From positions 171,475 through 235,474 of the forward strand of contig NZ_SWBO01000006.1 in NCBI RefSeq assembly GCF_005116475.1: a stretch of DNA of 64,000 bases, written 5' to 3'. Position 1 is the stretch's first letter, and every line of letters starts with the position of its first letter. Below are positions 43,352-52,651 of the stretch, piece by piece. The notes under the pieces are model-generated. The model did not search any database. It had not been told where the DNA came from and saw nothing but the letters and a program-made list of their open reading frames with translations. The position numbers and the translations under genes were made by a program. The DNA comes from Pedobacter cryotolerans. Its GTDB lineage: Bacteria; Bacteroidota; Bacteroidia; Sphingobacteriales; Sphingobacteriaceae.

Positions 43352-43933
43352 TTAATTATAGACGTGCAACATCATTACAAAGTAAAGCAAATCTAAAGAT
43401 CCACGTAATTGGTTTACGCTTTTGCCTAATTGATTTTGTACGGTTTTACGTGTAATATTCAATTTTTCGGCGATTTCTTTGGTGCTCAAATCTTCATGAA
43501 AACGCATCCTGAAAATTTCTTGCTGCGCAGGTGTTAAGGTTTCAATTAGCGCTTCGTATTTAAGCATAAACTCTTTTCTTAACACTTCGGCGTCGGCATT
43601 ATCTTTGGTGGCAGATAAATGCGCTAACAAATCTGGTATTGGTGTAAAACGTTGCTCTTTTTGCATCCATTTAAACACATTATTTCTTACTGCTGTAAAT
43701 AAATATGGTGCAAAATGATCGATGTTGATCTCCTCACGTTTTTGCCAAATTTGCAAGAAAATATCTTGAGTGATATCTTTAGCGTAATCAGCATCTTTTA
43801 ACCTTTTATACGCCGCTGAGTAAACTTGTTCCCAATATTTATCGTACAAAGCATCAAAGGCCAACATGCTGTTCGCTTTAATTTGCTGCAACAGCAAATC
43901 ATCTTCTGCCTTATTATCTTTTGATTTAAACAT
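43352..43933 (-). CDS. ECF RNA polymerase sigma factor
   Basis: 193 residues. Sigma region 2 (about 25-95: FDALYDKYWEQVYSAAYKRL, DITQDIFLQIWQKRE) and region 4 (about 130-180: LTPAQQEIFRMRFHEDLSTKEIAEKLNITRKTVQNQ). Partner of the FecR protein and regulator of the SusC/SusD locus. The FecR/sigma/SusC order is the standard Bacteroidota arrangement for cell-surface signalling. Confidence 0.95.
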   Translation of the reverse strand: MFKSKDNKAEDDLLLQQIKANSMLAFDALYDKYWEQVYSAAYKRLKDADYAKDITQDIFLQIWQKREEINIDHFAPYLFTAVRNNVFKWMQKEQRFTPIPDLLAHLSATKDNADAEVLRKEFMLKYEALIETLTPAQQEIFRMRFHEDLSTKEIAEKLNITRKTVQNQLGKSVNQLRGSLDLLYFVMMLHVYN

Positions 43934-44093
43934 TTTGGGAGTAAATCAAAAATATTGAATATTTTGGATTAAACAACCAATTGTACTGTAAAATCTTTAT
44001 TTAGGCAAAATTTGGCGATGTAAATTCATCAAATGAACATATAAATTGAATGTTTCAAGTGATAAAATGATACCTAAAAGCATTTAGCTAATT

Positions 44094-44149
44094 CGAGCTT
44101 GTAGCTCGGACTTTTATATTAGTTTCTAACTGTAGGAACTACAAGCTCG
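44094..44149. repeat. inverted repeat CGAGCTTGTAG ... CTACAAGCTCG
   Basis: 11-bp perfect arms 44094-44104 and 44139-44149 with a 34-nt loop; a second type of intergenic palindrome beside the CGTCATTGCGAGG element. Confidence 0.7.
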
Positions 44150-44171
44150 CACCAGCATTATGTAACAATCG

Positions 44172-44270
44172 CTCGTCATTGCGAGGCAAGAAGCAATCTT
44201 AATACGCTAGCTTGTTGTTATGTAGCGATAGTTGTAGGATTGCGTCGTCGTTCCTCCTCGCAATGACGAG
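44172..44270. repeat. CGTCATTGCGAGG-family palindromic repeat
   Basis: Arms CTCGTCATTGCGAGG and CCTCGCAATGACGAG (44172-44186, 44256-44270, perfect) flank AAGAAGCAATCTT and AGGATTGCGTCG. Same family as 28291-28376. A REP/BIME-like element. Confidence 0.85.
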
Positions 44271-44279
44271 GTGTTAAGC

Positions 44280-45518
44280 CTATTTCTTCAGTTTCTGATA
44301 CCTTAGCAACCCCTCTAAAAAATAATAATCAGCATAAATTAAAGGCACATCAATTTCTCTGCCACTTGGCAAATTACCTGTGCTGTGTTTCAATAAAAAG
44401 TAAGGATTAGCCTTATCTGTATTTAAATACTGATCGGTACTTAATGATTTGAGCATTTTAACCGCAGCGTTATAATATTTTTCTTTTTGTTTTCCGTTTA
44501 AAAAAGTGCTTAGTTCTAACATCGCCGAACTTGCAATTGCAGCTGCAGATGCGTCTCTTGGGGTTGTTTTAAATCTATTCGGATCGAAATTCCAATCTGG
44601 TTTATAGCCTGCTTGCCCAACATTAAAATCCCAATACGGAATTCCATCTGCTGGTAGATTTGGATGATCTAAAAAGAAATCGGCCATTTTAACTGCAGTT
44701 TTTAAGAACCTTTTATCTTTTGTTTCTCTATAAGTTGTGGTAAAGCCATAAATACCCCAAGCTTGTCCTCTAGCCCAATTAGATTCATCAGAAAAACCTT
44801 GCAAAGTTTGTTTATGCAGCACTTTACCAGTTTTTGGATCGTAATTAATCACATGGTAAGAACCATAATCAGTACGTAAATGATTTTTCATGGTTTGCTC
44901 TGCATGTTTAATGGCGATGTTTTTATAGGTATCGTCTTTAGTTACTTTAGAAGCATAAAATAACAACTCCAAATTCATCATATTATCCATAATAACTGGA
45001 TATTCCCAAGTATTGATATCGCCCTTAGATTTACGCTGGTTCCAAGATTGAATGCTACCCACTATTGGCGAATAACGTTTGGTTAATGTTTTGGCGGATT
45101 GCACCAAAATTTGCTGATATTTCGGATTGTTATCAAAACGCAAAGCATTGCCATAACTGCAATACATCATAAAACCAATATCGTGGTGCTTATCATTAAA
45201 CTGATTACTTTCTAAAGAATTTGTCCATTTTAGAGCCGCGATTTTCCATTTCTCCTCTCTGGTAAACTCATAAATGTACCACAAACTCCCTGGCCAAAAA
45301 CCGCCAGTCCATTCATCTATTTGGTAGTATTTTACAGTCCCATTTGGCAAAAAAGAATGCGGATAATTTTTAAAATTATCTCCTGTTAGGTTTAAGAGTG
45401 AAGTGTATAATGGTGTCGCAGCATCAAAACTTCGTTTTACAAAATCATCATCTTTGGTTTTTAGCGCCGTAAAACTGATGAAAATAACAAGGGCTAATAC
45501 AAGTTTAATTTTATTCAT
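44280..45518 (-). CDS. GH88-family unsaturated glucuronyl hydrolase
   Basis: 412 residues, signal peptide (about 1-19). An alpha/alpha-barrel of the GH88/GH105 kind with DEWTGGFWPGSLW (about 68-80), HDIGFMMY (Asp113) and VIMDNMMNLELL (Asp178), the two Asp residues of the GH88 mechanism, and WARGQAWGIYGF. These enzymes hydrate the delta-4,5 double bond left by polysaccharide lyases, releasing unsaturated glucuronate. It supports a lyase step (BNR protein) in the same locus. It is upstream of the sigma gene and probably has its own promoter. Confidence 0.9.
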   Translation of the reverse strand: MNKIKLVLALVIFISFTALKTKDDDFVKRSFDAATPLYTSLLNLTGDNFKNYPHSFLPNGTVKYYQIDEWTGGFWPGSLWYIYEFTREEKWKIAALKWTNSLESNQFNDKHHDIGFMMYCSYGNALRFDNNPKYQQILVQSAKTLTKRYSPIVGSIQSWNQRKSKGDINTWEYPVIMDNMMNLELLFYASKVTKDDTYKNIAIKHAEQTMKNHLRTDYGSYHVINYDPKTGKVLHKQTLQGFSDESNWARGQAWGIYGFTTTYRETKDKRFLKTAVKMADFFLDHPNLPADGIPYWDFNVGQAGYKPDWNFDPNRFKTTPRDASAAAIASSAMLELSTFLNGKQKEKYYNAAVKMLKSLSTDQYLNTDKANPYFLLKHSTGNLPSGREIDVPLIYADYYFLEGLLRYQKLKK

Positions 45519-45612
45519 TTTGGTTAGGTTGATAATTTGGTTCTAGCTATAAGAGCTATTGTATATCAAAACTCCCATCAAAATTTAAAATATATTTTTA
45601 TCCCGCGGGGCG

Positions 45613-45653
45613 GAAAAACAAAAAATCCCGCTTTATCGAAATAAAACGGGATT
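45613..45653 (-). terminator. Rho-independent terminator of the RND operon
   Basis: Stem AATCCCG/CGGGATT extended by CTTTAT/ATAAAA with one mismatch (45624-45653), tetraloop CGAA, followed on the minus strand by TTTTTTGTTTTT. 22 bp after the pump stop codon. Confidence 0.88.
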
Positions 45654-45675
45654 GGATATATGTTAATTAAGGGAA

Positions 45676-48600
45676 TTAATGTTTGATCTCGTACTCATGA
45701 ACATCTTTGTGATCGTAAGGTTCTGCTATCAATTCATCAATTGGTGCAGCTTTTTTATCTGTACCAAAATAATGCATAATATTATCGAACCATTGATACA
45801 TTACTGGTACAATAATTAAGGTTAAGAATAACGAACTAATTAAACCACCAATAATTACCCAAGCCAAACCATTTTTCCATTCGGCACCAGCGCCACTTGC
45901 TAATGCAATAGGCAACATACCAATTACCATGGCAATGGTTGTCATTAAAATTGGGCGTAAACGTGCATGGTTAGCTAAAATTAAAGCCTCACGTGTTGGC
46001 TTACCTTCTGCTTTCATTTGGTTGGTAAAATCTACCAAGATAATTGCATTTTTTGCTACCAAACCTATTAGCATAATTAAACCTAAAATGGTAAAAATAC
46101 CTAAGTTATTATTAGTTAAGGCCAGTGCTAAAAATGCACCAATTACTGCCAACGGAATAGAGAACATTACCACCAATGGATAAACAAAACTATCGTACAA
46201 ACCAACCATAATAAAGTATACCAATATAATTGAGGCCAATAAAGCGATACCTAAAGTACCAAAACCTTCACTTTGGTTTTCTTGATCACCAGCCCAAGTA
46301 TAACTTACGCCAAGTGGGCGATGTAGTTTACCATCTGCTTCTTGCTTGTCTAACTCTGCTTGGAAATCTTCTACAATTGTACCCGTTGGGCGACCAATTG
46401 ATTGTGCTTTAAGTGTTACAGAAGTAGTTTTGTTTAAACGCTCTAATTGCGACGGGCCAGAACCTTCGTTAATAGCTGCAAATTGCATTAATTTAATTTG
46501 CTGATTTTTGTTGTTGATGAAAGTTAGGTTACGTACATCGTCAATGTTTTTCTTATCAAAATCTTGAAATTGAACATTGATATCATATTCGTATTGACCT
46601 TTACGATATTTTGCATCGGTATTGCCACTAAATGCATATTGCATTGTTGTACCTACGGTTTGCAAGTTTAATCCTAAAGCGGCCATTTTATCACGGTCAA
46701 CTTTAACGTTAATTTCTGGTGTGCCTTTTTCTACCGAAAGTTTGGTTTCTGCCGCACCAGGTATTTTTGCTAAAATGGCTTTAGCCTGCTCTGCATAACG
46801 TAAAGCGCTATCTAGCTCTGGGCCAATTACCACCATTTGGATATTTGCATTTTCTGCCGTACCCATAATAGAGATATTAACAGTTTTTACATTAGCACCA
46901 ACCAGTTCATTGGTTAATTCTCTTGAAAATGTTTTGGCCAAAATATCACTACTAGTTCCTGGTCTTAACTCTCTGGCTACCAATTTCACATTAATCTCTG
47001 CTTTGTAAGCGGTTGCTTGCGAGCTTCCCATATCTCCACTAGATTGACCAACTGTTGTAATTAATTGCTCAATTTCTGGTTTTTTACTCAAGTAATTCTC
47101 AGCACGTAAGGCATATTGGTTGGTTAATTCTAGCGATGCATCTTTAGGTAACTCAACCTGCACCAAGAATTCACCTTTATCAGATTTAGGGAAAAACTCT
47201 ACCCCAATATATTTACCGGCAAATAAACCACAAGAGCTAATCAGCAACATAAATACACCAATTAGTGTAATCGCTTTATGATTTAAAGTCCAGTTAAGGA
47301 TATTGGTTATCCACTTTGTGAATTTAGCCAACTGTTTTTCGAACCATAAAATGAATTTACCGAAAGCATTTTTACCTTCGATACGCTCTAATTTACCGAA
47401 ACGAGAAAACAATAAAGGTACAATGGTAAATGAGGTAATTAACGACATTAATGTAGCCACAATTACCACAATACAGAACTGGCGCAAAATATCTGACACC
47501 AAACCTGTACTCATAGAAATTGGTAAAAATACTACCACAATTACCAATGTAATAGAAATTACGGTAAAACCGATTTCTTGAGTTGCATCAAAAGCCGCTC
47601 TAAACTTGTTTTTACCCATTTCCATGTGGCGTTGTATGTTTTCCAATACTACAATCGCATCATCAACCAAAATACCTACTACCAGCGATAGCCCTAATAA
47701 TGACATTAAGTTTAAGGTAAAACCAAACTGACTAATGGCAATAAAAGTTGCAATTAATGACACAGGAATGGAAATCATTACAAACAAGGCGTTTCTTAAA
47801 CTATGTAAAAAGAAAAGCATTACAAATGCTACCAATATAACGGCAATCATTAAATCGTGTATTACCGCATCAGCTGATTCTAAGGTGTAAATAGAACTAT
47901 CATTAACTATTTTTAAGTTTAAGCCATTAACTTTTTCATAATCGGCATTGGTTTTTGCAATGGCAACTTTAATGCCTTCACTTACACTTACCGCATTGGC
48001 ATCACTTTGTTTTACAATACTTAAAGTAAGCGAGTTTGACCTATCGATACGGGCAATTTTTTCTGCCTCTTTAGATGCTTCTTGCACATCGGCAAAATCT
48101 CCTACTCTAATTTGTGTTCCACCATCTGTTGTAGCAACTACTAAATTTCTCAATTCATCTATGGTTTGAAATTTACCAGATAATCGCACTAAAATATCCT
48201 GTCCATCAGCTTTTACACTTCCAGTAGGAAAATCTAAGTTAGAGCCTTGTACCATTTGCTGAACTTGCACAATGGTTAAACCGTAACTTTTTAATTTTGC
48301 TGCATCGATACCAACTTTAACTTCACGCTCAGAACCACCGATAATGGATACTTGCGCAACACCAGGAACACGAGAAATTTCTGGTGCAATTTTTTGGTCG
48401 ATGATATCGTAAAGGTCAATATCTGATATTTTTGCCGTTGCAGCTATGGTGATAATCGGCATATCATCTAAAGAGAATTTACTTAACGAAGGTGCTTTTA
48501 CATCTTCGGGCAAATCTGATAAAATGGCGTTTACTTTACGCTGCGCATCATTTAAGGATAAATCTACATCTGCTGCTGTTGTTAACGTAATGGTAACAAT

Positions 48601-48867
48601 AGAAACTCCTTCTAACGATGTTGAATTAATTTTTTTAACGTTTTCCATCGACGATACGGCGTCTTCAATTTTTTTAGTAACCGTATTTTCGACCTCACTT
48701 GGCGATGCTCCTGGGTAAATGGTTGATACCGATACCACATTTGGAGAGAATTTTGGTAATAATTCGTAGCCTAATGAGAAATAACTTAATAAGCCTAATA
48801 AGGTTAATGCAGTAAAAACTACAATTACCAATGAAGGTCTTTTAATGGATATTTCTGCTATTTTCAT
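45676..48867 (-). CDS. RND efflux pump inner-membrane subunit (HAE1/AcrB family)
   Basis: 1063 residues, the usual RND length. N-terminal helix (about 10-30), two large periplasmic loops and twelve helices in all. VGILVDDAIVVLENIQRH near 395-412 has the paired Asp residues of the proton relay; IMLIGLVAKNAIILVDF near 925 is typical of the second half. Forms a tripartite pump with the adaptor (48952-50019) and TolC (50021-51364). Substrate drug or metabolite unknown. Confidence 0.94.
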   Translation of the reverse strand: MKIAEISIKRPSLVIVVFTALTLLGLLSYFSLGYELLPKFSPNVVSVSTIYPGASPSEVENTVTKKIEDAVSSMENVKKINSTSLEGVSIVTITLTTAADVDLSLNDAQRKVNAILSDLPEDVKAPSLSKFSLDDMPIITIAATAKISDIDLYDIIDQKIAPEISRVPGVAQVSIIGGSEREVKVGIDAAKLKSYGLTIVQVQQMVQGSNLDFPTGSVKADGQDILVRLSGKFQTIDELRNLVVATTDGGTQIRVGDFADVQEASKEAEKIARIDRSNSLTLSIVKQSDANAVSVSEGIKVAIAKTNADYEKVNGLNLKIVNDSSIYTLESADAVIHDLMIAVILVAFVMLFFLHSLRNALFVMISIPVSLIATFIAISQFGFTLNLMSLLGLSLVVGILVDDAIVVLENIQRHMEMGKNKFRAAFDATQEIGFTVISITLVIVVVFLPISMSTGLVSDILRQFCIVVIVATLMSLITSFTIVPLLFSRFGKLERIEGKNAFGKFILWFEKQLAKFTKWITNILNWTLNHKAITLIGVFMLLISSCGLFAGKYIGVEFFPKSDKGEFLVQVELPKDASLELTNQYALRAENYLSKKPEIEQLITTVGQSSGDMGSSQATAYKAEINVKLVARELRPGTSSDILAKTFSRELTNELVGANVKTVNISIMGTAENANIQMVVIGPELDSALRYAEQAKAILAKIPGAAETKLSVEKGTPEINVKVDRDKMAALGLNLQTVGTTMQYAFSGNTDAKYRKGQYEYDINVQFQDFDKKNIDDVRNLTFINNKNQQIKLMQFAAINEGSGPSQLERLNKTTSVTLKAQSIGRPTGTIVEDFQAELDKQEADGKLHRPLGVSYTWAGDQENQSEGFGTLGIALLASIILVYFIMVGLYDSFVYPLVVMFSIPLAVIGAFLALALTNNNLGIFTILGLIMLIGLVAKNAIILVDFTNQMKAEGKPTREALILANHARLRPILMTTIAMVIGMLPIALASGAGAEWKNGLAWVIIGGLISSLFLTLIIVPVMYQWFDNIMHYFGTDKKAAPIDELIAEPYDHKDVHEYEIKH

Positions 48868-48881
48868 CTTTTTTTTTATTA

Positions 48882-48941
48882 AGATTTGAGAAGTGAGAAC
48901 TGGGAGCTTGTCTCATATCTCATATCTAACTTCTCAAATCT
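48882..48941. repeat. inverted repeat within the RND operon
   Basis: Arms AGATTTGAGAAGT (48882-48894) and ACTTCTCAAATCT (48929-48941), perfect over 13 bp, with an internal CTCATATCTCATATC direct repeat. Lies in the 84-bp gap between adaptor and pump genes and may tune relative expression. Confidence 0.75.
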
Positions 48942-48951
48942 GACTTATAAT

Positions 48952-50019
48952 TTATTTAACTATGCTTACTGGCGTACCATCAACTAAGTTGATCTGGCCA
49001 CTGGTAATTACAGTTTCGCCTTCGTTTAATCCACTTAAAATTTCCACTTTATCACCTAAAATTCTACCGCTTACCACACTTCTAGTTTTTGCTGTGTTGC
49101 TAGTTTTATCATACACAAAAACTTGGTTGCTGCTTACACTACCTACAAATGAAGTACGTGGAATTAAAATGCTTGCTGTTTGCGTAGGGAAATCAAATAC
49201 AGCAGTACCATACATTCCGGCTTTTAATGAATTGTTAATGTTGTTAGCCACTTCAATTTCTATCGGAAAGTTTAAAGCACCATCAGCTTTTGCTGCAATA
49301 AAAGAAACTTTACCCGTAAATTTATCTTTAGGAAATACCGAAGATTGAATGGCCACTTTATCGCCTACCCTTAAATTAGCAACTTGACTTTCGTTTACAT
49401 TAACTTGCAATTTCAATTTAGAAACATCAACCAATTCAAATAATTGCGTTCCTTGGGCAGTTACAAAAGCCCCAACTTCAATGTATTTTTTGTTAACGAT
49501 ACCATTAATTGGAGATTTGATATTGGCATCGCTTAATCTTCTTTGTGAAGCCTGCAAACGCAATTTTGCATTTTGCGTAGCCAATTTTGCCTGATCTAAT
49601 TGTTGCTGTGTTACACCACCAGTTTCATAAGAGCTTTTATATCTTGCTTCGTCTTTTAAGGCATTTTGGTAAGTTGCTTCAGCAGTTTCTCTGTCGGTAT
49701 TGATAATTTCAGCATCAATTTTAGCTAAAACTTGTCCTTTACTTACACGTGCACCTTCTTGTACATAAATAGCTTTAACACGACCAGCATTTTCTGATAA
49801 GAAATTTAATTCTTGATTTGGAGCAAAAGTTCCATTTGCACTAAAATCTAACTCAGGTACTGTTTTAGTTATGGTAGCAACATTTACAGCAATTGCCCCA
49901 TTTCCTTGTGCAACAAAGTCGGTTTTCTCTTGATTTTTCTTTTTATTGTTGGTTAATACATAAGCTATTGCACCAAGAGCAACAACAATTACAACAACTA
50001 TGATTACTATTCTTTTCAT
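48952..50019 (-). CDS. RND efflux periplasmic adaptor (HlyD/AcrA-like)
   Basis: 355 residues. N-terminal membrane helix (about 3-21), lipoyl/hairpin region with ARVSKGQVLAKID (about 81-93) and its pair KSPINGIVNKKYIEVG (about 167-182), then the beta-barrel and proximal domains (LNEGETVITSGQINLVDG). Links the pump to TolC. Start 1 bp after the TolC stop. Confidence 0.93.
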   Translation of the reverse strand: MKRIVIIVVVIVVALGAIAYVLTNNKKKNQEKTDFVAQGNGAIAVNVATITKTVPELDFSANGTFAPNQELNFLSENAGRVKAIYVQEGARVSKGQVLAKIDAEIINTDRETAEATYQNALKDEARYKSSYETGGVTQQQLDQAKLATQNAKLRLQASQRRLSDANIKSPINGIVNKKYIEVGAFVTAQGTQLFELVDVSKLKLQVNVNESQVANLRVGDKVAIQSSVFPKDKFTGKVSFIAAKADGALNFPIEIEVANNINNSLKAGMYGTAVFDFPTQTASILIPRTSFVGSVSSNQVFVYDKTSNTAKTRSVVSGRILGDKVEILSGLNEGETVITSGQINLVDGTPVSIVK

Positions 50020-50020
50020 C

Positions 50021-51364
50021 TTATTTTACTAGCGATTTTATGTTTCCGTTTGATTTGATTAATTGTATTTCGGCTATTTTATAATTTAACAATGCCTGTG
50101 TATAGCTATTTTGTGCTTCGGTTAGCGAACTTTCTGTATCCAACAGATCTGTTAAACTTGCCAAGCCATTATTATAATTGTTTTGAGTGCTTTTATAAAT
50201 CTCTTGCGCCAACTCTGCATTTCTTTTTTGTGCATTAATGGTATTTAAGCTATTCTTCAATTGAATTTTAGCATTCTCGTAAGCCAAGTTTAAAGAGTTA
50301 GTAGTTTCTTTTCTATCTTCTCTAGCTTTTCTAATGTCAACATCTGCTTGGCGAATTTTTGATCGGGTTAAAAAGCCATTAAATATTGGCACTCTTAAAG
50401 TTAAGCCTACGGCCGATGAACCAAAGCCAATTGCACTTGCATTTGAGCTTAAAAAATCGAAACCACCACTTTGACTAGAGTAAGTATAATTTCCCGACAA
50501 GGCCAAACTTGGATAATATTCTGCCACATAAGCTTTTCTTTGTAGCGATAATAATTTATCCTGCGTGTCTAATAATTTAATTTCTGTTCTGTTAGCCAAA
50601 GCAATAGAATCTGTAAATTGCGGTAATTGTGTTACCTCGGTTAATTCAGTTTCTGGTAAAATAATTTGAGTATTTACCGGCATCCCCATGGCAAATTTTA
50701 ACTGATTTTCTAACTGCGTAATCGCATTTATGGTTTGCTCACGTTGGGTTTCTAAATTGGTTAGGTTAACTTGAATACGATCAACATCTATCTTTTTTGC
50801 TAAACCATTTTTATACTGATTAGCAATTATTTTCTCAATCGTTTTTACATTTTTAATGTTGTTATCAACCACTGTTAATTGTTGTCTGTTAACCAAAACC
50901 TGATAGTAATTATTGGCTACCAACTCAATAATCTGCTCTTCTGTTAATTGAGCTGTAAGGTTGTAATATTCAGTACTAGATCTTGCAGCTTGCAAACCCG
51001 TAAATACTTGTTGGTTAAACAATTGCTGCGATAATTGAATACCAGCATTCGAATTCCATTTTTGGCCAAATCTTAAAGTTTGTAGCTGACCACCAAAATC
51101 TACAACCTGCTGACCAATTATTGGATTGTAAGTTAAACCCGATGTACCTGTAATTTGTGGTAAAGCTTGTGCCCTTACTTCTTCCACTTTATATTTTCCA
51201 CCTTCTATATCTAACCTGGCCTTGCGTACTTTGATATTGTTTTGCAAAGCGTAATTTAAAGCCTCACCTAACGTAACTTTTTGCTGTGCTGAAGTAAGTT
51301 CTGGAAGCGCAGTTAGCCCAAATAAGATCAGCAGTAGCTTAACTATGTTTATTCTCGATTTCAT
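50021..51364 (-). CDS. TolC-family outer-membrane factor
   Basis: 447 residues, signal peptide (about 1-26). Two repeated outer-membrane-efflux domains, each with coiled-coil helices and a strand region (NVKTIEKIIANQYKNGLAKKIDVDR; NAELAQEIYKSTQNNYNNGLASLTD). The full-length family copy, unlike the half-length protein at 18323-19003. 7 bp after the TetR stop. Outlet of the RND pump. Confidence 0.92.
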   Translation of the reverse strand: MKSRINIVKLLLILFGLTALPELTSAQQKVTLGEALNYALQNNIKVRKARLDIEGGKYKVEEVRAQALPQITGTSGLTYNPIIGQQVVDFGGQLQTLRFGQKWNSNAGIQLSQQLFNQQVFTGLQAARSSTEYYNLTAQLTEEQIIELVANNYYQVLVNRQQLTVVDNNIKNVKTIEKIIANQYKNGLAKKIDVDRIQVNLTNLETQREQTINAITQLENQLKFAMGMPVNTQIILPETELTEVTQLPQFTDSIALANRTEIKLLDTQDKLLSLQRKAYVAEYYPSLALSGNYTYSSQSGGFDFLSSNASAIGFGSSAVGLTLRVPIFNGFLTRSKIRQADVDIRKAREDRKETTNSLNLAYENAKIQLKNSLNTINAQKRNAELAQEIYKSTQNNYNNGLASLTDLLDTESSLTEAQNSYTQALLNYKIAEIQLIKSNGNIKSLVK

Positions 51365-51371
51365 TTTTATT

Positions 51372-51998
51372 TTATTGCTTAATTAATTGTTCGTTTATAT
51401 ATTTTTCTAATACTATTTTTCCTTTATCAGTTACAATTCCGAAAAGAAAATGCTGGGTCATCTCTTTCATCACTTGGGGGATACTGTATTTATTTTTATT
51501 GTATGCATTATATTCGTTAAAAATGAGTTGTGTATGTGCCAAACGCAACTCCGTTAAAATCGGAATGTGAATATCATTTCTATAAATTCCTTCTTTTATT
51601 CCTCTTTTCATGTTCTCAGTTATGCCAATTGCTAAACTTTCTTCTTTAAATTGCATAAACTTAAGCCAGGTATCTGGATGATATTTTTGCATATCAAAAA
51701 ACAGTTTTGGGTTGAGGGTAATTAACCATTCATTAATGTCATCCAACCCTAACAAAACCTCATGTATTGCATCATAACCATGTTTTGCATACATTTTTAT
51801 ATCACAATCATGATTGCTAAACCGAGCTTCCATCAGCACATTTACCAAATCATTTTTATCAGTAAAATGCTGATATATTGTTTTTTTTGATATCCCTAGT
51901 TGCCTTGCAATATCATCCATCGTTACACTTTTAAAGCCAAATTGGCAAAAAAGCTTATCTGCCTCACTTATTATATATTCCTTCGTTTCCAATCTCAA
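51372..51998 (-). CDS. TetR/AcrR-family regulator
   Basis: 208 residues. HTH near 1-55: LFCQFGFKSVTMDDIARQLGISKKTIYQHFTDKNDLV. The C-terminal ligand-binding part has no close match known to me. The start is TTG (51998); an in-frame stop lies just before, and no ATG is available. First gene of the RND operon and the likely local repressor. An AGTTC-N10-GAACC site in its upstream region resembles the GbsR-gene operator. Confidence 0.88.
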   Translation of the reverse strand: MRLETKEYIISEADKLFCQFGFKSVTMDDIARQLGISKKTIYQHFTDKNDLVNVLMEARFSNHDCDIKMYAKHGYDAIHEVLLGLDDINEWLITLNPKLFFDMQKYHPDTWLKFMQFKEESLAIGITENMKRGIKEGIYRNDIHIPILTELRLAHTQLIFNEYNAYNKNKYSIPQVMKEMTQHFLFGIVTDKGKIVLEKYINEQLIKQ

Positions 51999-52073
51999 CT
52001 ATTTAAAATACCCACCCCAATTGCGTTAATTTAGATGGTCTAATAGTTTCTATATTAATTAGTTAATATTAGT

Positions 52074-52095
52074 TAGTTCTGTTTTTAAAGAACCA
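52074..52095. promoter_or_regulatory. operator-like site TAGTTC-N10-GAACC (RND operon)
   Basis: TAGTTC (52074-52079), 10-nt spacer, GAACC (52090-52094) about 75-95 bp upstream of the TetR start. Same architecture and spacing as the better palindrome at 52624-52651 before the GbsR gene. Confidence 0.5.
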
Positions 52096-52109
52096 AATAA
52101 TCAAAAAAA

Positions 52110-52586
52110 TTATTTCTTCTCTTGTACTATTTTTTGATGCAATGTCATCACTTGATTATGCACTAATGTTAAAAAATCTGCCATTTTTTTCAAGTTTTCA
52201 TTAAATTCTTTAGTTTCAGTAGTACGGATTGCAATTACTTTCTCATACACTCTAATCAAAGAAGAAACTCCTTCAAACTGCTCTAAAATATGCGTATCCC
52301 AATCGGCTATTCTTAAATGAAAATATCTTTTTCTATCGCCAATTTTAGTTTTGTAACTAATTTTTTTAGACATTAACAATTGGTTTAAAGCCTGACTTAC
52401 TGCACTTTTACTCAATTCTAAAGTATCCTTAATCTCATCGAAGGTAAGTTCTGGATTATCAGAAACCGCCAATAAACCTAAAACTTTAGACATAGCTGGT
52501 TGCTGGCCCAAACGTTCATTCACATTTGCCAATTCTTCTATCAGCTCCACTTGCTCTTTCTTCAATACCACCTTATTGTCTGCCAT
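52110..52586 (-). CDS. GbsR/MarR-family transcriptional regulator
   Basis: 158 residues from ATG 52586 (frame to 52604). Winged helix near 35-90: LTFDEIKDTLELSKSAVSQALNQLLMSKKISYKTKIGDRKRYFHL, as in GbsR-like MarR proteins. An upstream palindrome TTTTAGTTC-N10-GAACTAAAA suggests autoregulation. Same strand as the TetR-RND operon, 111 bp upstream; a second, weaker copy of the site lies before TetR. Confidence 0.85.
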   Translation of the reverse strand: MADNKVVLKKEQVELIEELANVNERLGQQPAMSKVLGLLAVSDNPELTFDEIKDTLELSKSAVSQALNQLLMSKKISYKTKIGDRKRYFHLRIADWDTHILEQFEGVSSLIRVYEKVIAIRTTETKEFNENLKKMADFLTLVHNQVMTLHQKIVQEKK

Positions 52587-52623
52587 AGCTTTCAAAATTA
52601 ACACTGCAAATCTACATAAGTTT

Positions 52624-52651
52624 TTTTAGTTCACAAAAAAAAGAACTAAAA
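52624..52651. promoter_or_regulatory. operator-like palindrome TTTTAGTTC-N10-GAACTAAAA
   Basis: 9-bp perfect arms (52624-52632 and 52643-52651) centred about 50 bp before the GbsR/MarR-like start. Typical winged-helix dimer site. Confidence 0.6.

Larger units (their letters stand above)
43934..44279. other. intergenic region with two dispersed repeats
   Basis: 346 bp without genes. It holds two palindromic elements, at 44094-44149 and 44172-44270; the upstream promoter region of the sigma gene is in the first 100 bp, with no clear consensus. Confidence 0.6.

Noticed and set aside
47303..49348. Several plus-strand frames of 70-128 codons over the RND operon
   Set aside because: Antisense shadows of pump and adaptor genes, with no start signals or domain.
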